This document shows positions 22,170 to 34,347 of a DNA stretch of 64,000 nucleotides, one piece after another (the stretch's first letter is position 1; the number at the start of each line of letters is the position of its first letter). Position numbers and translations under genes: made by a program. The stretch covers positions 4,066,501-4,130,500 of the forward strand of contig NC_134028.1 in NCBI RefSeq assembly GCF_964204645.1, in the 5' to 3' direction. The notes beneath the pieces were generated by a model. The model was not told the DNA's origin. It searched no databases and saw nothing but the letters and a program-made list of their open reading frames with translations. Source of the stretch: Tubulanus polymorphus (taxonomy: Eukaryota > Nemertea > Palaeonemertea > Tubulaniformes > Tubulanidae).

Positions 22170-25100
22170 GACACCCGTATTATCTTATTTGTATATTATG
22201 CAATATTGTCATTAAACCATTCGATGTTATAGAGTCAGATCTAATATAATCTTGTTACGTCCAATTTCTAATGTTTCATTACCGTATCTTAATTTTCACT
22301 CAATTACTTTTTCAATCTGTTTATCTGATTCCATCTGATTAATTGAATAAATATAAGTAAATAAGATTAATTTCCATCGTTAAGTTCATTCCATTGATTT
22401 GATCGATGCTGTACATACAGTAATTTTCAATTTCGATCAATTTCTTACATTCGCTTCGTGAAGACTCTACGATTATTTAGTTTTCAATGATTAGCTAATC
22501 TTAATTTGAAGTCTACACTCAGGTCGTATAGATAAGAAATTCTTGGAAATTCTCTATAAGTATCTATTGCGTTCTAAACACTAACCAGCAAGAATCTCGA
22601 GCCTACGTTTTAGTAATTCCTTTCCCCAAAAGGTATAAACTTCACTTTTCGAGTAATTGCTACTTTACTCAGATTGCAGAGGTTCACGGTGCACGCGGGG
22701 CTTATGCGTATAGGTTTACATTGAAACTCCAAAAGGACGTAGCTGGCGCTTACTAAAAACTCTCCAGTTCTTGCCAGCTAGATAAATCTTTCAATAATTA
22801 ACAACATCGTTCTTCGAGAAGGAAAAGTCTCTCTTGTTCGCGCATTCATTTGCCAGTAGGATGTGAGCGGGTTGTACAATGGATTTGCGAACACAATGGC
22901 ACCGGTTGGCTAGAATAAATAGTTATTAAAGATTCATTTTCTTAAGATACCTTGGATTGGGAGTACATGTTACATCAGGATTTAAGTTGGTGAGTCGACC
23001 TAATTCTTGTTTTTCGATGTGGGATCAATATGCCCCAGTTAGTTGACAATGTATTTTTCTATAATCTCGAAATGCGAGGAAACCAGTAATGCTTACGTCG
23101 TCGTAAAAACTTACGTAGTCGCAAATACATTAAAGTATTACGTCGCTGTAGAAATATTAATTCTTATGTCGGGACGCTATTTCGTTGCAAAAAACATATG
23201 TCGGTGCAGCGCTCGTATTTTTTTTTTCATTTTTCGCGCTCCGTAGTACTGTTATACGTTAGATATTGAAATTCACGGTCGATGATGTCACCATACTTTA
23301 ATAACGTGTAGTCATGAAAATATAAATGGAAAAGTCATTAGTTCATACATATTCATCTCTGATGATGGTTCGCGACTTATTTCCGATTCAGTGAATATGA
23401 AGCTAATTAAGGTATATGAATTCGCACCTAGCGCGACTAATCTTGAACCTTAATTCAACGCGATGATAGAATTTATTGTAGAATTTAGATCGTATCGGGT
23501 AGAGGTATAGACATTATGAATTTGGGAAATATACCCCATTTTCAGGATGCGATAATGATTGACTCTGTTCTACGCGGTGTTGTACTCGTCTCCTTACCTC
23601 AAACCTCGAAGGCTTTTTCTAATTACACGGTTAATCAACGTGTAATTATCGGCGGTTTTTGTCGGATCAAGGCGCAGTAATTGTCATATTGATGTTTCTC
23701 CGCTACACCGTGTTATTAAAGGCTTAACTCTCTCTGCCTCTCTCTATTTTCATCGATTTGTCGAGGATGGAAAAGTGCGAGCTTTGCTCTGCTTTTTCAC
23801 CAGTCGCGATAATTCATTCACTCGCGCGGGATAATCGAAACTAAATCGGAAATTACGAATGTACATTAAATGATATTCGCTCGTTGCTAAAAGCCGAATA
23901 CAAAACGGCAAGAGATCGGTTAGGATCCCCGTCGCTTCGCGGGGACGCTGGAAGTGCAAATTCCAAAAAATGTATTTGCGTGGCGCCAAACGACTACATC
24001 ATGTATGTATAATGCGATGTCTTAGGTAATTTCGATGGTGACAGTCACAAATATGACTCAAAGTATTATTTGCAATTACCTCTACAGAAAGCTAAGTTAT
24101 ATTAGGAATATTGTTAATAAAGCAAGTAAGGTCGTTCGTGAAGAAATATCGATAGTCCGCGACAGAAATAGGATATATTGATTCGGCTAGGATAAAATAG
24201 GGAATCAAACCGAAAAGCTGAGGTGTCAGGAACATAATCGTTTCAAGGTAAATGTTATTCTTGCATAACTTGGTCTATGATAAATATGCTTAGGGGAATT
24301 CCAACTAACCGGGCATATAATGAATATGGTTGTAACCATGGCGATGGTTTTGTGACAAAAATTATTATCGTGAAAACAACATTAGCACCAAAGTGAATAA
24401 CGCATAATATTTGATTTATTCACCTCGTATGATCAGAATTTGAAATTATTCGTGTATACATTTCATCGCTATTTACCGCAAAGCCGTTTTTTGCGGATGC
24501 ATTTTTCTCGGAGTCAGACCTAGACTCATGAATAGGACTGTGGAACTGGTATCAATCAATTACCGTGAACAGACGGTTTTTATCATTCACTGGTTTTTGT
24601 TTCGCTTTGCGGCGTTTTCTGACACTTCTATAACGCGCCGTATCGCAAGTTTTCTCGCGAAGCAATTAAAAACGATTGTTGATAAATTCGTTTTTTTGCC
24701 CACATTTCCCGTTTTGCCTAATGCACACGCGTGCATGGCGGCAACACTTCTGAAAATCTATGAATTTCTATTGGAAAGTAATTTTGCCCGCAGTCGAGTT
24801 AAGCAATTCTGCGACATGTTACGGGAAGATGAAAGCGGTTCCCGATAGGAAGAAACGAACGCAAAATGACAAGCGCAGATGCGGCAGCGTAAATTGCCAA
24901 GCAAAATACATTAGTTCAAAAATACCCGACGGCACTTACTACATCTTCTTCGAGGTAAATAAGCACGAATTTACAATCTGACTGAAGCGAGACTGGGCTC
25001 GATATCGAGTTTAGTTTGAGCTCTCGAGGCTGATGGAAGTCCGAAATAGAATAGTCGTCGTCGTATAATCTTAAACTTGAAACCACTCTCGGGGAGGTCG

Positions 25101-27300
25101 TCCTGTTAGGCATCTGTACAAAATAAGCGCTTCGCAGCGGACCGATGTATAGTAATAGACCCGTATGCGCAATAATCGCCTCTCGTCCAGTACTAATTAA
25201 GATCCCATCTGATATATACGTATGTCAGTAGTCAGTGGATACTAATTACCGGATTGTCTGGCCAAAACGATTAGCTAACTCAGTTAATTATTAACTACGA
25301 CGCAATGTGCAGTATGTATCTATGCTGCATTAAGATTATTACTTGAAATGCTAATGAACTCAACGATTCTCCCTCTGCACCAACATCTCACCCGGTTGTA
25401 GTTACGTGATCACCGTGGTGTCATCCTCAGTATTTGAGGATCTGTGCTCCAATTATACATAAGTGCCCGAGTAGCACCGCGCGAGTGCTTCCCGGGTAGA
25501 ACCAAGTAGTGTACCATTAGTACTAGTAGGTTCGGTTTGGTCACTAACTAGTTCGAAACAAGAGTTCAAATTCGACTCATGTCGTAATGTATTCTATTCT
25601 CAGATAATATGCGAAAGAAGGTGATATGACGATTTGTAACTTCCCGATCGAATTCACCAGTGATAGGCCCGTGTATAATCATTCAGTGTTCCCTACAAAC
25701 GACCTTCAACATATTTCAATTCTGGTACATTTTATACGTAGTCTGAAACCGATTATGCAAAGAATAGATTAGCATTAGCTGTTGATCTTATGTCTAAGCC
25801 CTAAGCCTTGATTGTGCAATTATCGATAATGTTTCTTGACAAAATCAGACAGCAGTAAGATACATCTGTACATACTCGTAGCAGACGACAATGATTATGA
25901 GTCTATTTTTGTGCTAATTAGATTGGTTTTTCGAGTCTGCATAGCTACAGTTCTCAAGAGACAAATATACTCATATAACGAATCGCTCGCGTATATTCTA
26001 ATCCGTAATTATTTCATAGCCGGGGAAAACTGTTGATCTCTTTACATCCAATTATCCATGCGAAGCCGCTAAATCTTGTTGTGCCGCTTTCGCAAATCCA
26101 TTTTGTAATTTCAGCCGGCAATTTTCTCCGATGTATCCCGACTGTACTACTCGATACGACATCTTGTAGTGCTGTATTCGTGAAACCTGATCTCGCCGTG
26201 GCCTGTGCCGCAGTGGACTAAAGTGGCTTGATTGTATTTCTCGACATGCATTCAGGCAGAAGGGCTTAAATAATTTCTGAATCTAGCTACGAGCAAAACA
26301 ATCCGCATTTATACGCGTTTCTCACGTTTGAAGATGCGTATATTCATTAGATATTATGTCACACCATTTCCTGATCTAGTCAAGAATAAATGTGCTAAAT
26401 GTCATAGTTGAAACCTCGTTATAACGAACTGACAACTGATTCAACAATGTGAAGATTTCGACCGAATTGAGAAAATGATATCAATTTCATACTGGGTGTA
26501 TAGAAAACGCCGTCGATTTTTGGTTCCCGTAGAGTTCGGTAGCCGGTATTTTGGTTGGTATACTGTAATATCAGTGATAACGAGGTGTGCAGCAGTACAA
26601 TGTTTATGTCGAAAGCCATTTCACTAAATACAGAGTAAAAGTAAATAGTATAACAGCAGATATTCAATACACTAGGACAACGACCTTCGCAATGGCCTAT
26701 GACATCACGGATTACCATGACAATCCCCGATTAATTGGCATCATTTATATTTATTTTATCTTATCGCCAGGCAATTTCTGAATAAACATCATTAGCGAGG
26801 GTTCCACATAAACCTTGATTAGATGTTTTACATTATATATAGATAGCGATTTTCAGCTGTAATATGCTATGAAATATATTTTTTTTGTTCAAAGTATTTG
26901 AATTATGGTAATTTGATCGAGAAACTTTCGTTTAATTTACTTTCATAATCCTATTGTCATTTTTGATCTACTTCTATTGAAACGAACGCAGATTGCATGC
27001 TCCGTACGCGTTGTTATTCCAGCTAAAACTTTTTGATATCAATTATTTTAATTTCAAAATTCCGCGGTCGCTAAAAGCTTTGTGTTCCATATAGCATCAA
27101 TCATTTCAATGGCTTTATTTTCGATTTATATTGCAGAATCCGAGCGCTTCACCGATACAGCCTTGATCACCGTCTGTCTGATAGAACGCGAGATATGTTT
27201 CATGGTCGCCGCGACCGCTGATACAGTTCCACCCACGCGAAGCACTAGAGGATTTTGTCTCGCTGTACGAATGGTCACTTTTTGATGGCTGAAAGGAAAC
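22170..27300. other. Gene-poor, AT-rich region
   Basis: No gene, RNA gene or clear mobile element was recognised. There is a weakly repetitive patch with recurring TTACGTCG-like phrases at about 23085-23215. One open frame of about 106 codons (24528-24848) has no recognisable motif. Confidence 0.4.
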
Positions 27301-27309
27301 ATCAGAAAG

Positions 27310-28902
27310 ATGCGAATAAGACCGCTCACGACTCGACTGACGAGAAGCGCATACGCGTGTTGTTTATGCGTGATAGTAATCTACGGGATTTTGTGGGGAG
27401 TTCTACCCTGGGATAATCATCGCTTAACGGATAATACCGCGGACAATATGAAGGTGATTAATCTTCACGAGACGGTTAGATTCCGGGCTTTAAGAAGCAG
27501 CATCGATAGCTCAGCCGCCGGCCGCCGCATCTATTTTGCGGCGGATATTTTCGGCAAACCGATCAAGAAAACGTCATTATCGACCGCCGCAAAATTACCA
27601 TATATACCGAACGTTCTGACCGGTGATGTGTTAAGTGACCGCAACATACCGGCAACTGGACATGACAATATTTCCCCGAGGCGTGCTCAGAAAGTAGAAC
27701 TCATCGGTACGGGAAAAATTACGAATTCGAATGATGCTGTACTAACAAATCTAGTCAGCCACGATCAGCTCCCATCGACGCTTCGGGGTAATACTAATTC
27801 GGTCAGAGAGTTGATGGCCGTTCAACTTTCCGACGTTAGACGCGTAGAAACTGGTCAGAATATTGTCGACAAAAACACGGCTAAAATACAACGTTATCTT
27901 CCGATAGAGGTTCTCCACGCGAGAAAACAACGAATGGCGAATAGAAATGCTGCCCTGATTGGAAAATTGAAATTCACGCCTCTTCCGAACTCGGCCGGTG
28001 CGGTAGTAAAAAACCAAACTAGTTTAGGAATCGATCCCGAGTTGATTGGTGAATACGAACCATCTGAAAATGAATATTTCAGGCCCCAACCGTTTGTCGT
28101 AAATCGCATGGACTTTAAATATCTAATAAACAGCAGTTCGCTTTGCGCTGACGAGGAGGTGTTTCTATTGATAATGGTTTGTTCGCTTCACGAAAATTTT
28201 CATTACCGCCAAGCGATACGTGACACGTGGGGAAGTATTACAAAATATCAAAGCCGAATAAAATTAGTTTTCTTGTTAGGCAGACACAAAGATTCTTACT
28301 GGAACGGCAATATACAAAAGGAGAGCGTTTCCTATCGCGATATTGTGTACGTGAACTTCGCAGAAAGCTACAAAAATCTTACGATAAAAGTTCTATCGGG
28401 TATTCGCTGGGCTTTGAAGTTTTGTAAGCAAGCCGCGTATCTTCTCAAAGCCGACGAGGACATGGTCATTAATGTCCCTTATCTGATACAAGTCTTAGTC
28501 GAACAACCGCTGAAAAATGAATTGCTCGGCTCCTTGAATACTAAAGCCATGGTAATGCGGACTAAGCGTAGTAAATGGGGCGTTTCTAATAGCGTCTACC
28601 CTTTCCGATACTATCCGCCATATTTATCCGGAAACAGTTACGTCATGCCCCACAATCTTAGCCGGAAGTTGATTTCCGTGGCAAGAATGGTTCCACTCGT
28701 GCCGATAGAGGACGCTTTTATAACGGGAATTCTGACGAGAATTTCCAACGTGACTCTACGTGGGTCGGGTAAATTCACGTATTGGGGAAGCCCGCCGGTA
28801 TTACCGTGTGAGATTATCGAAAACAAGAAGATATCAGGGACGCACATGACACCGCAACTGCTGTATAAATTATGGACGCAAATTACAAAGAAAATCTGTT
28901 AA
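27310..28902 (+). CDS. GT31 family beta-1,3-glycosyltransferase (B3GALT-like), single exon
   Basis: The protein has 530 residues from the ATG at 27310. It is a type II Golgi protein: a short basic N-terminus, one membrane anchor (about residues 12-33), a long stem to about residue 270, then the catalytic domain. GT31 signatures appear in order: RQAIRDTWGS, YVNFAESYKNLTIKV, LLKADEDMVINV (the acidic metal/UDP-sugar motif, DED in place of the commoner DDD), YPPYLSGNSYVMP and PIEDAFITGIL (the conserved EDxxxTG). The family transfers galactose or N-acetylglucosamine in beta-1,3 linkage; the acceptor cannot be predicted. The absence of introns is usual for many B3GALT genes. An AATAAA lies at 29155. 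The stem, about 240 residues, is longer than in typical vertebrate members of 330-420 residues in total. Confidence 0.9.
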   Translation: MRIRPLTTRLTRSAYACCLCVIVIYGILWGVLPWDNHRLTDNTADNMKVINLHETVRFRALRSSIDSSAAGRRIYFAADIFGKPIKKTSLSTAAKLPYIPNVLTGDVLSDRNIPATGHDNISPRRAQKVELIGTGKITNSNDAVLTNLVSHDQLPSTLRGNTNSVRELMAVQLSDVRRVETGQNIVDKNTAKIQRYLPIEVLHARKQRMANRNAALIGKLKFTPLPNSAGAVVKNQTSLGIDPELIGEYEPSENEYFRPQPFVVNRMDFKYLINSSSLCADEEVFLLIMVCSLHENFHYRQAIRDTWGSITKYQSRIKLVFLLGRHKDSYWNGNIQKESVSYRDIVYVNFAESYKNLTIKVLSGIRWALKFCKQAAYLLKADEDMVINVPYLIQVLVEQPLKNELLGSLNTKAMVMRTKRSKWGVSNSVYPFRYYPPYLSGNSYVMPHNLSRKLISVARMVPLVPIEDAFITGILTRISNVTLRGSGKFTYWGSPPVLPCEIIENKKISGTHMTPQLLYKLWTQITKKIC

Positions 28903-28904
28903 TT

Positions 28905-31900
28905 GTGAAGCTACACGGCGTTCGGAGTTAAGAGGACAAGTCTATATATTAATAACGTATTTTCTTTCAAAAGCAAATTGTTCGATGCATTATCTTTTCC
29001 AGCGTAAGAACTGTCTTGCTGTGCCTTATACAATTTACATATACAAAATACAAGATATCACCATGGATTGCCTCTTTATTTAAATAAGCTACAATTGAAA
29101 ACAGAATCATATCTCTATCCAACGTACTTCCTCGAGCATTAATATCTTTGACGAAATAAAATATATTTTATTGAAATTCTCGATGATCGTCGATACAGTT
29201 TTCTGTCTGAAACGTTTCTTTCTCGTGGGAATTCATATTACACAAAACAGACGACGATAGAAATCGATTATTTTCCTCGCCGCTGAGAGAACTTCTTGAC
29301 ATTTTCCCGAATGAAAAGGAAAAAATTGATTTCTTCGTTTTCAATTTGAATGAACGTGCAATTTACGGCGTGATTGATTCACGTCTACGATGAATTGATA
29401 ATAAATTATTGAGGTTTTCCAAAGAAAAACAATAAACAAACCTTGCTAGTTAAGTAGTTGTGACTACCAAATACAAAAGGAAATGCAGGGGCGAATATCA
29501 GAGGGTAGGGGTTCCGGAGATATAAAGGGCCTATTTCCAGGCAAAGAAGGTACATTGACACTGTTTATTGTCTGATAGAATATGCAGGAGGAGGCATCTC
29601 GCGGTCAATTGCAATTTTAAAATTTCCTGATGAGAAGATCAAAAGTTAATATCGACAATGAGAAGGTAATTTTAGGTTGGAACCTCCTCTAATTCCACCC
29701 CTGAAAGGTTTTTTTTGTGTAAGGCGTGAGTCTCATTTGTAGCAGATCCTACGTAATTATATACATGTATATCAAACAGAATATTCCTAACATTTCAGCA
29801 TGATGCAACTTGAATCCATTGACAAAGGGTTAATATGAATTGATGATGAGAATGAACTGTAAGCTATGGCAGTCGTAAAAATTAGATTTTCACTTCCGAT
29901 TTTCTGTAGTGAGAATACCGCTGGCAGTTATCGAATTTGCAGGAAATCGTCGGAGCGTTCGTCATTCATGCTTCATGAAACATCCGGAAGCTGCCGGTGG
30001 AAATTGGTTTTTCTAAATACACAGAGTTCAGTCCAAATCGCTTGTACCACACATTTACATTATTATATACCGGTACTTATATATACGCGGTTCCGAATGC
30101 GATTTTGATCATGTATGTTTGAACGAAGGCAGACAAGCTGTCTCAGAATTGTGTTACCGAAGCTTTATGATAACCATATTTGTAATTAATTTTGTTCGGG
30201 GTAAGGTTGGTGCGGACCAAGATGTTTGCTCGAGGATGGAAAATTGAAATGCAATGCCTCTGTGCATGGCTGAGCGCTATCCTGTGTTTTCGAATGCCCA
30301 CGATTATCGAGTTGAACTATAAAAAAAAATAAGGATTATTTATTTTTACTGTGTACGTTTATTGATAAATTGATAAATGACCAGATGCCATGACGTCCGC
30401 GAGCTCAACTGTATATTGGTAAAATGATTAACATATTATCGAAAGATCAGTTTTGGTCAAGAGGACCAACAATTTCCATCAGAAGTAAATGTATATATAT
30501 GTATATACTTGTTCTTTTCCGTTAATAAATCGAAGAATCATGAATGTTCTTTATCACGAAAATCCCACATACTAACTACAATCCAACCCCGATCACCAGT
30601 GGAACAGTAATCTGAGCTGGCTGCTGCTGCTACAACTGAGGCGCCACTTGTTAAGCTGCTAGCGTTTTTTTTATCTTGCTGACACTCTTTATGAAACAAA
30701 AAGCAACCCCCATATTGTACTATCGAAGCGTTAGAATTTTCTGGCGAATCTGGCTTCGATCTGTGAGAACAAAATAGAGAGTGTGATTTATATATCGATA
30801 CGCCATAATTTCTCGATTGATCCTTGCATCGTAAATATTAGTCGAGTAACAAATCAAGCGCAACTTCGTTTATTGATTTGGGGATGTGAACGTACGTGCG
30901 TGTACGGTTCCTCCTTGCGACGGAGCAACCTGATTTACGAGCTGATCGAATTTTCTAGTTTGCTCCCGCTGCCTTCGTTTCAGTAATCAAGCAAATCTAG
31001 GTTTTCCGCGACGACGGTAAAACCACCCGACGGTGATCAAAGACTGCAGAAATCAAAGTGTCACGAGCAATCAACTCAAACGGGCGTTTCTCGTCATTTA
31101 CAATACAAACATTGATAACAACACCGACAGTTCAATCATGCCAGTCTCTGGTTAAACATCGATTTCCCATCAAGATACCCATCTGCAGATTTGCCTGAAA
31201 TCATCCGCATTATCCGTTTCATTACGGTGACACGATAGTAGTTATTAAACCGCGAGAAACCAGACCACCGATTTGAACGGATAAAACCGAAGCATCTTCG
31301 TGCAAGCCTAATGCCATATAAAATGCATCTTCATGTAGCAATTTATTACATCAGTTCCAAATATGAAACGCAATATTAATGATAAAAGGTATTTTTTCCA
31401 CCCGATTTGAAGCGTGGTGCGGCGCTATACTCCGCGTCTACGAGACAAATGAAATGATATGTTCTAAATTCTGCACGGGTCCTAAGAAGTTGAAATATGA
31501 GACAAGCTGAATTAGAAAATAAAGTTGATACTTTCAAGTCTGGTATATGCACCTGTTCACTCATTATTACGGCGGCGCATCCATTAAAGCCAGGCCATTT
31601 CGTTATATTGCCTTCACATCCAGCCTTACGTTAATTCATTTTCCTCATAAGCAATAAAGACGTGTCTTGAAGATCATCCTGAGATGAGTTTCGCGACGAA
31701 ACCACCAAAAAACATCATTCGTTTTAATAGGCTTTTGGTTTAGTGTCATCGTATTTTTCATCTTGACGTATGTGAATTTACCTTTCCGCAGAAACTGGAG
31801 AGAGCAGCAATAATATACAGGTTTTATAAATAAACTCGACATCTTATTCACATTTCAAGCGCAAATTGAATAAATCTCACCGAAAGGCGATTCATGATTG

Positions 31901-33060
31901 ATTGATCGAACATTGTTAAACCAATTTACATCGTCAATTCATTCTTTGCCCGGATATTCTTTAGATGTTTCGAACAGTGTTTCAATATTCAGTTAATCAG
32001 TCGTGGTTTCACCTCAGTGTAATTGATTAATTTGCCTCGATCTCGATGATTCTCGCGAGTTTAGGACGGGATCCGGAAATTAGATTTTGGCCGCGGTAGA
32101 AGCGACGACCTTCACCTGAACGCACGTATCACCTGTTAATCGTTACCATCGACAAACGTTTGGTTCCAGACGAAATTTGGAATTAGACGAGATGATCGGA
32201 GTTCACATCAGCCTTGAGTGAAATTCCTTCGAATTAATCACGTCGCAGACTAAGTGAGGAAATAGACCAACCTAATGCACTCACATACATCAACCTGCAA
32301 CCACCACACTAAGTATTGACGATCACTTTTTCAAAGTGTGGTGGTAAAATTCAGACATGGCTTGTCGCAGTGAGCAAATATAAGCATTTTCAGCGTTTAA
32401 TGCGGAAAAAGTGGCACTTTTCTAATGCATTAGCGATAGATATTGTTACTGCTCATGATTGTAGCGATTCCGAGATGTACCACTCGATAGAAATCGACGA
32501 CGATAGCCGATTTGATACAAGTTGATTAAATAAAAACGCCTTCAATAAGTCAATACCATTCAGCACTCAACTCATTAGTTTGTTTTAAATGAATAATTGT
32601 ATCAACGTCAAAAATATAAATATTTAACGAGAAATCTGCTTTTGAAATCGATTTTCAAGCCATATTTTAACAGCTCAGCGAACGTATGTAATCCTGGTAA
32701 CGCGGTAGTGTAGTGTGTAGACTGGTTGCCTGTCGAATTCTGCACCACCAGCGTGAAAGGTTTCTTGCTCGAGTCATTTCCAGCAAGAACAGACAGAACA
32801 AAGATTCAAATTCCATGATTTTCGAGAAGATATTTGTTTATAATACGAGGTTTTAAGTGTTTACACGATTACAATGTATTATACAATCAACAAACATTTC
32901 GTTCAAAATACATTACAGCACTACTTCCCATGAAAAACAAACCGTGAGCTAAACATGGCGACAGAAACTTCAAATGGTTGGGGATGAATTTCACTATTAC
33001 CGGTTCACACAAACATTCTCACATTCCAACACTCATTCAACAAGTTTATTTTGAACAAAA
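28905..33060. other. Gene-poor region between the glycosyltransferase and cdk1
   Basis: No coding exon was recognised. The stretch includes the probable 3' untranslated region of the glycosyltransferase (to about 29170). The remainder is AT-rich with scattered short open frames without family resemblance. Confidence 0.4.
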
Positions 33061-33072
33061 TTAGGGAAGTTA

Positions 33073-33590
33073 GGGCCATCAGTTGTCTCGTGCCAACTCA
33101 ACAAGTCATCATATCGTGTCAAATCAACATAGTATGTCGACATTTCTTCTATGACATCACCAACGCCACTGCGTCACGATGTGATGAACAAGGGACCTCG
33201 AATTATCGCGGTCTACAGTAAGTTCCTCCAGGAAAGTAAAAGTTTCGCTTGACGTTAATTTAAAATCAAGTTCTATATCTACAAGGGCTAGGTCTTCACG
33301 GATTATCGACAACATTGTGACGTATTGACAACATATTTCATCTTAGTCGACCATTTTCTTACCAGTGACAAGTCGACATTTAACAACACATCGTAATGTA
33401 AGATGTAGAAATATAACGACCGAGTTTTGAGTCATCATTGAATATGTCGACTTGTTGCGAGGAAAATGGTTGGCAAAACCAAATATGTAATCAAAACGTC
33501 ACGATATGCCAACTTATTACGTTGAATTGACGCGATGTAACGACATAATTATGACAAATTGTTGAGTTGGCACACGACAACTGGAGTCCC
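33073..33590. mobile_element. Terminal-inverted-repeat element (MITE-like), ~518 bp
   Basis: Left end 33073-33105 and right end 33557-33590 are inverted copies sharing the core GTGCCAACTCAACAA and a preceding AGTTGTC. The interior has recurring GTCGACA / GACAACA phrases and no open frame of use, so it is non-autonomous. Confidence 0.7.
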
Positions 33591-34347
33591 CTTTCGCTGC
33601 CGTACAAAATGGATGGTCAAATTGGTCAAGAAAAAGTCCTAATTGCTATCTTGAGTTGAAGTCAGTATGATACATATTGTACTCTCCCAGTTCACATGAA
33701 GATGTTTTATTAACAGTTCAGCCAAAACCGCTTAATCTGGATCAGTTTAATTTGAATATATCTACATTAAATATGATATCGTTTACATGTAATCCGAATC
33801 TCTCATTAATTTCTTTGGTCTCAAATGATCTGAATGAAGTTCTACTGTATTTCAATACACTCTAGTATCAATTCAACAGTAACTGGCTGAAAAACTAATG
33901 AGATACTGGTACTTTAACAACAAGTTTAAGAAAATGAAGATCATATTCTCAATTTAAACTCACCAGTTCTTCTTTGGTTAAAACATTAATACATGTAATG
34001 AACAATTACTGCTCAACACCGTAAACATTGCATAGTATGTCACTTATTACAGTATAGTGAATATTATTTAGTACGGATTTCGTTACCAAAGTTCGAAAAT
34101 CATTTCTAAACTACAAACTTAGATACTGGTACAGTTAACACCTACTCAGTCAACTCCGAAATTTGTGTACGTCAGTGAGAATTATTGGTCCCACGAGTTC
34201 CAAGGCATGCGAAGTCTACTGCTTGTTGGTCGAACTCGAATTTTTTTCCAAGAAAAGATGCCTGGTTTTGCACATCAGATGATCAGTGAAACTATTTAGA
34301 AGTCGAAATGAACACGGTGGTATCTGAGAGTAACTCGTCAAACTTGA

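Noticed and set aside
22880-23250. Recurring TTACGTCG-like phrases suggesting a tandem or CRISPR-like array
   Set aside because: Spacing and sequence are irregular; no true repeat unit, and CRISPR arrays are not expected in an animal genome.
24528-24848. Open frame of ~106 codons on the + strand
   Set aside because: No recognisable domain or neighbouring exons; consistent with chance in AT-rich DNA.
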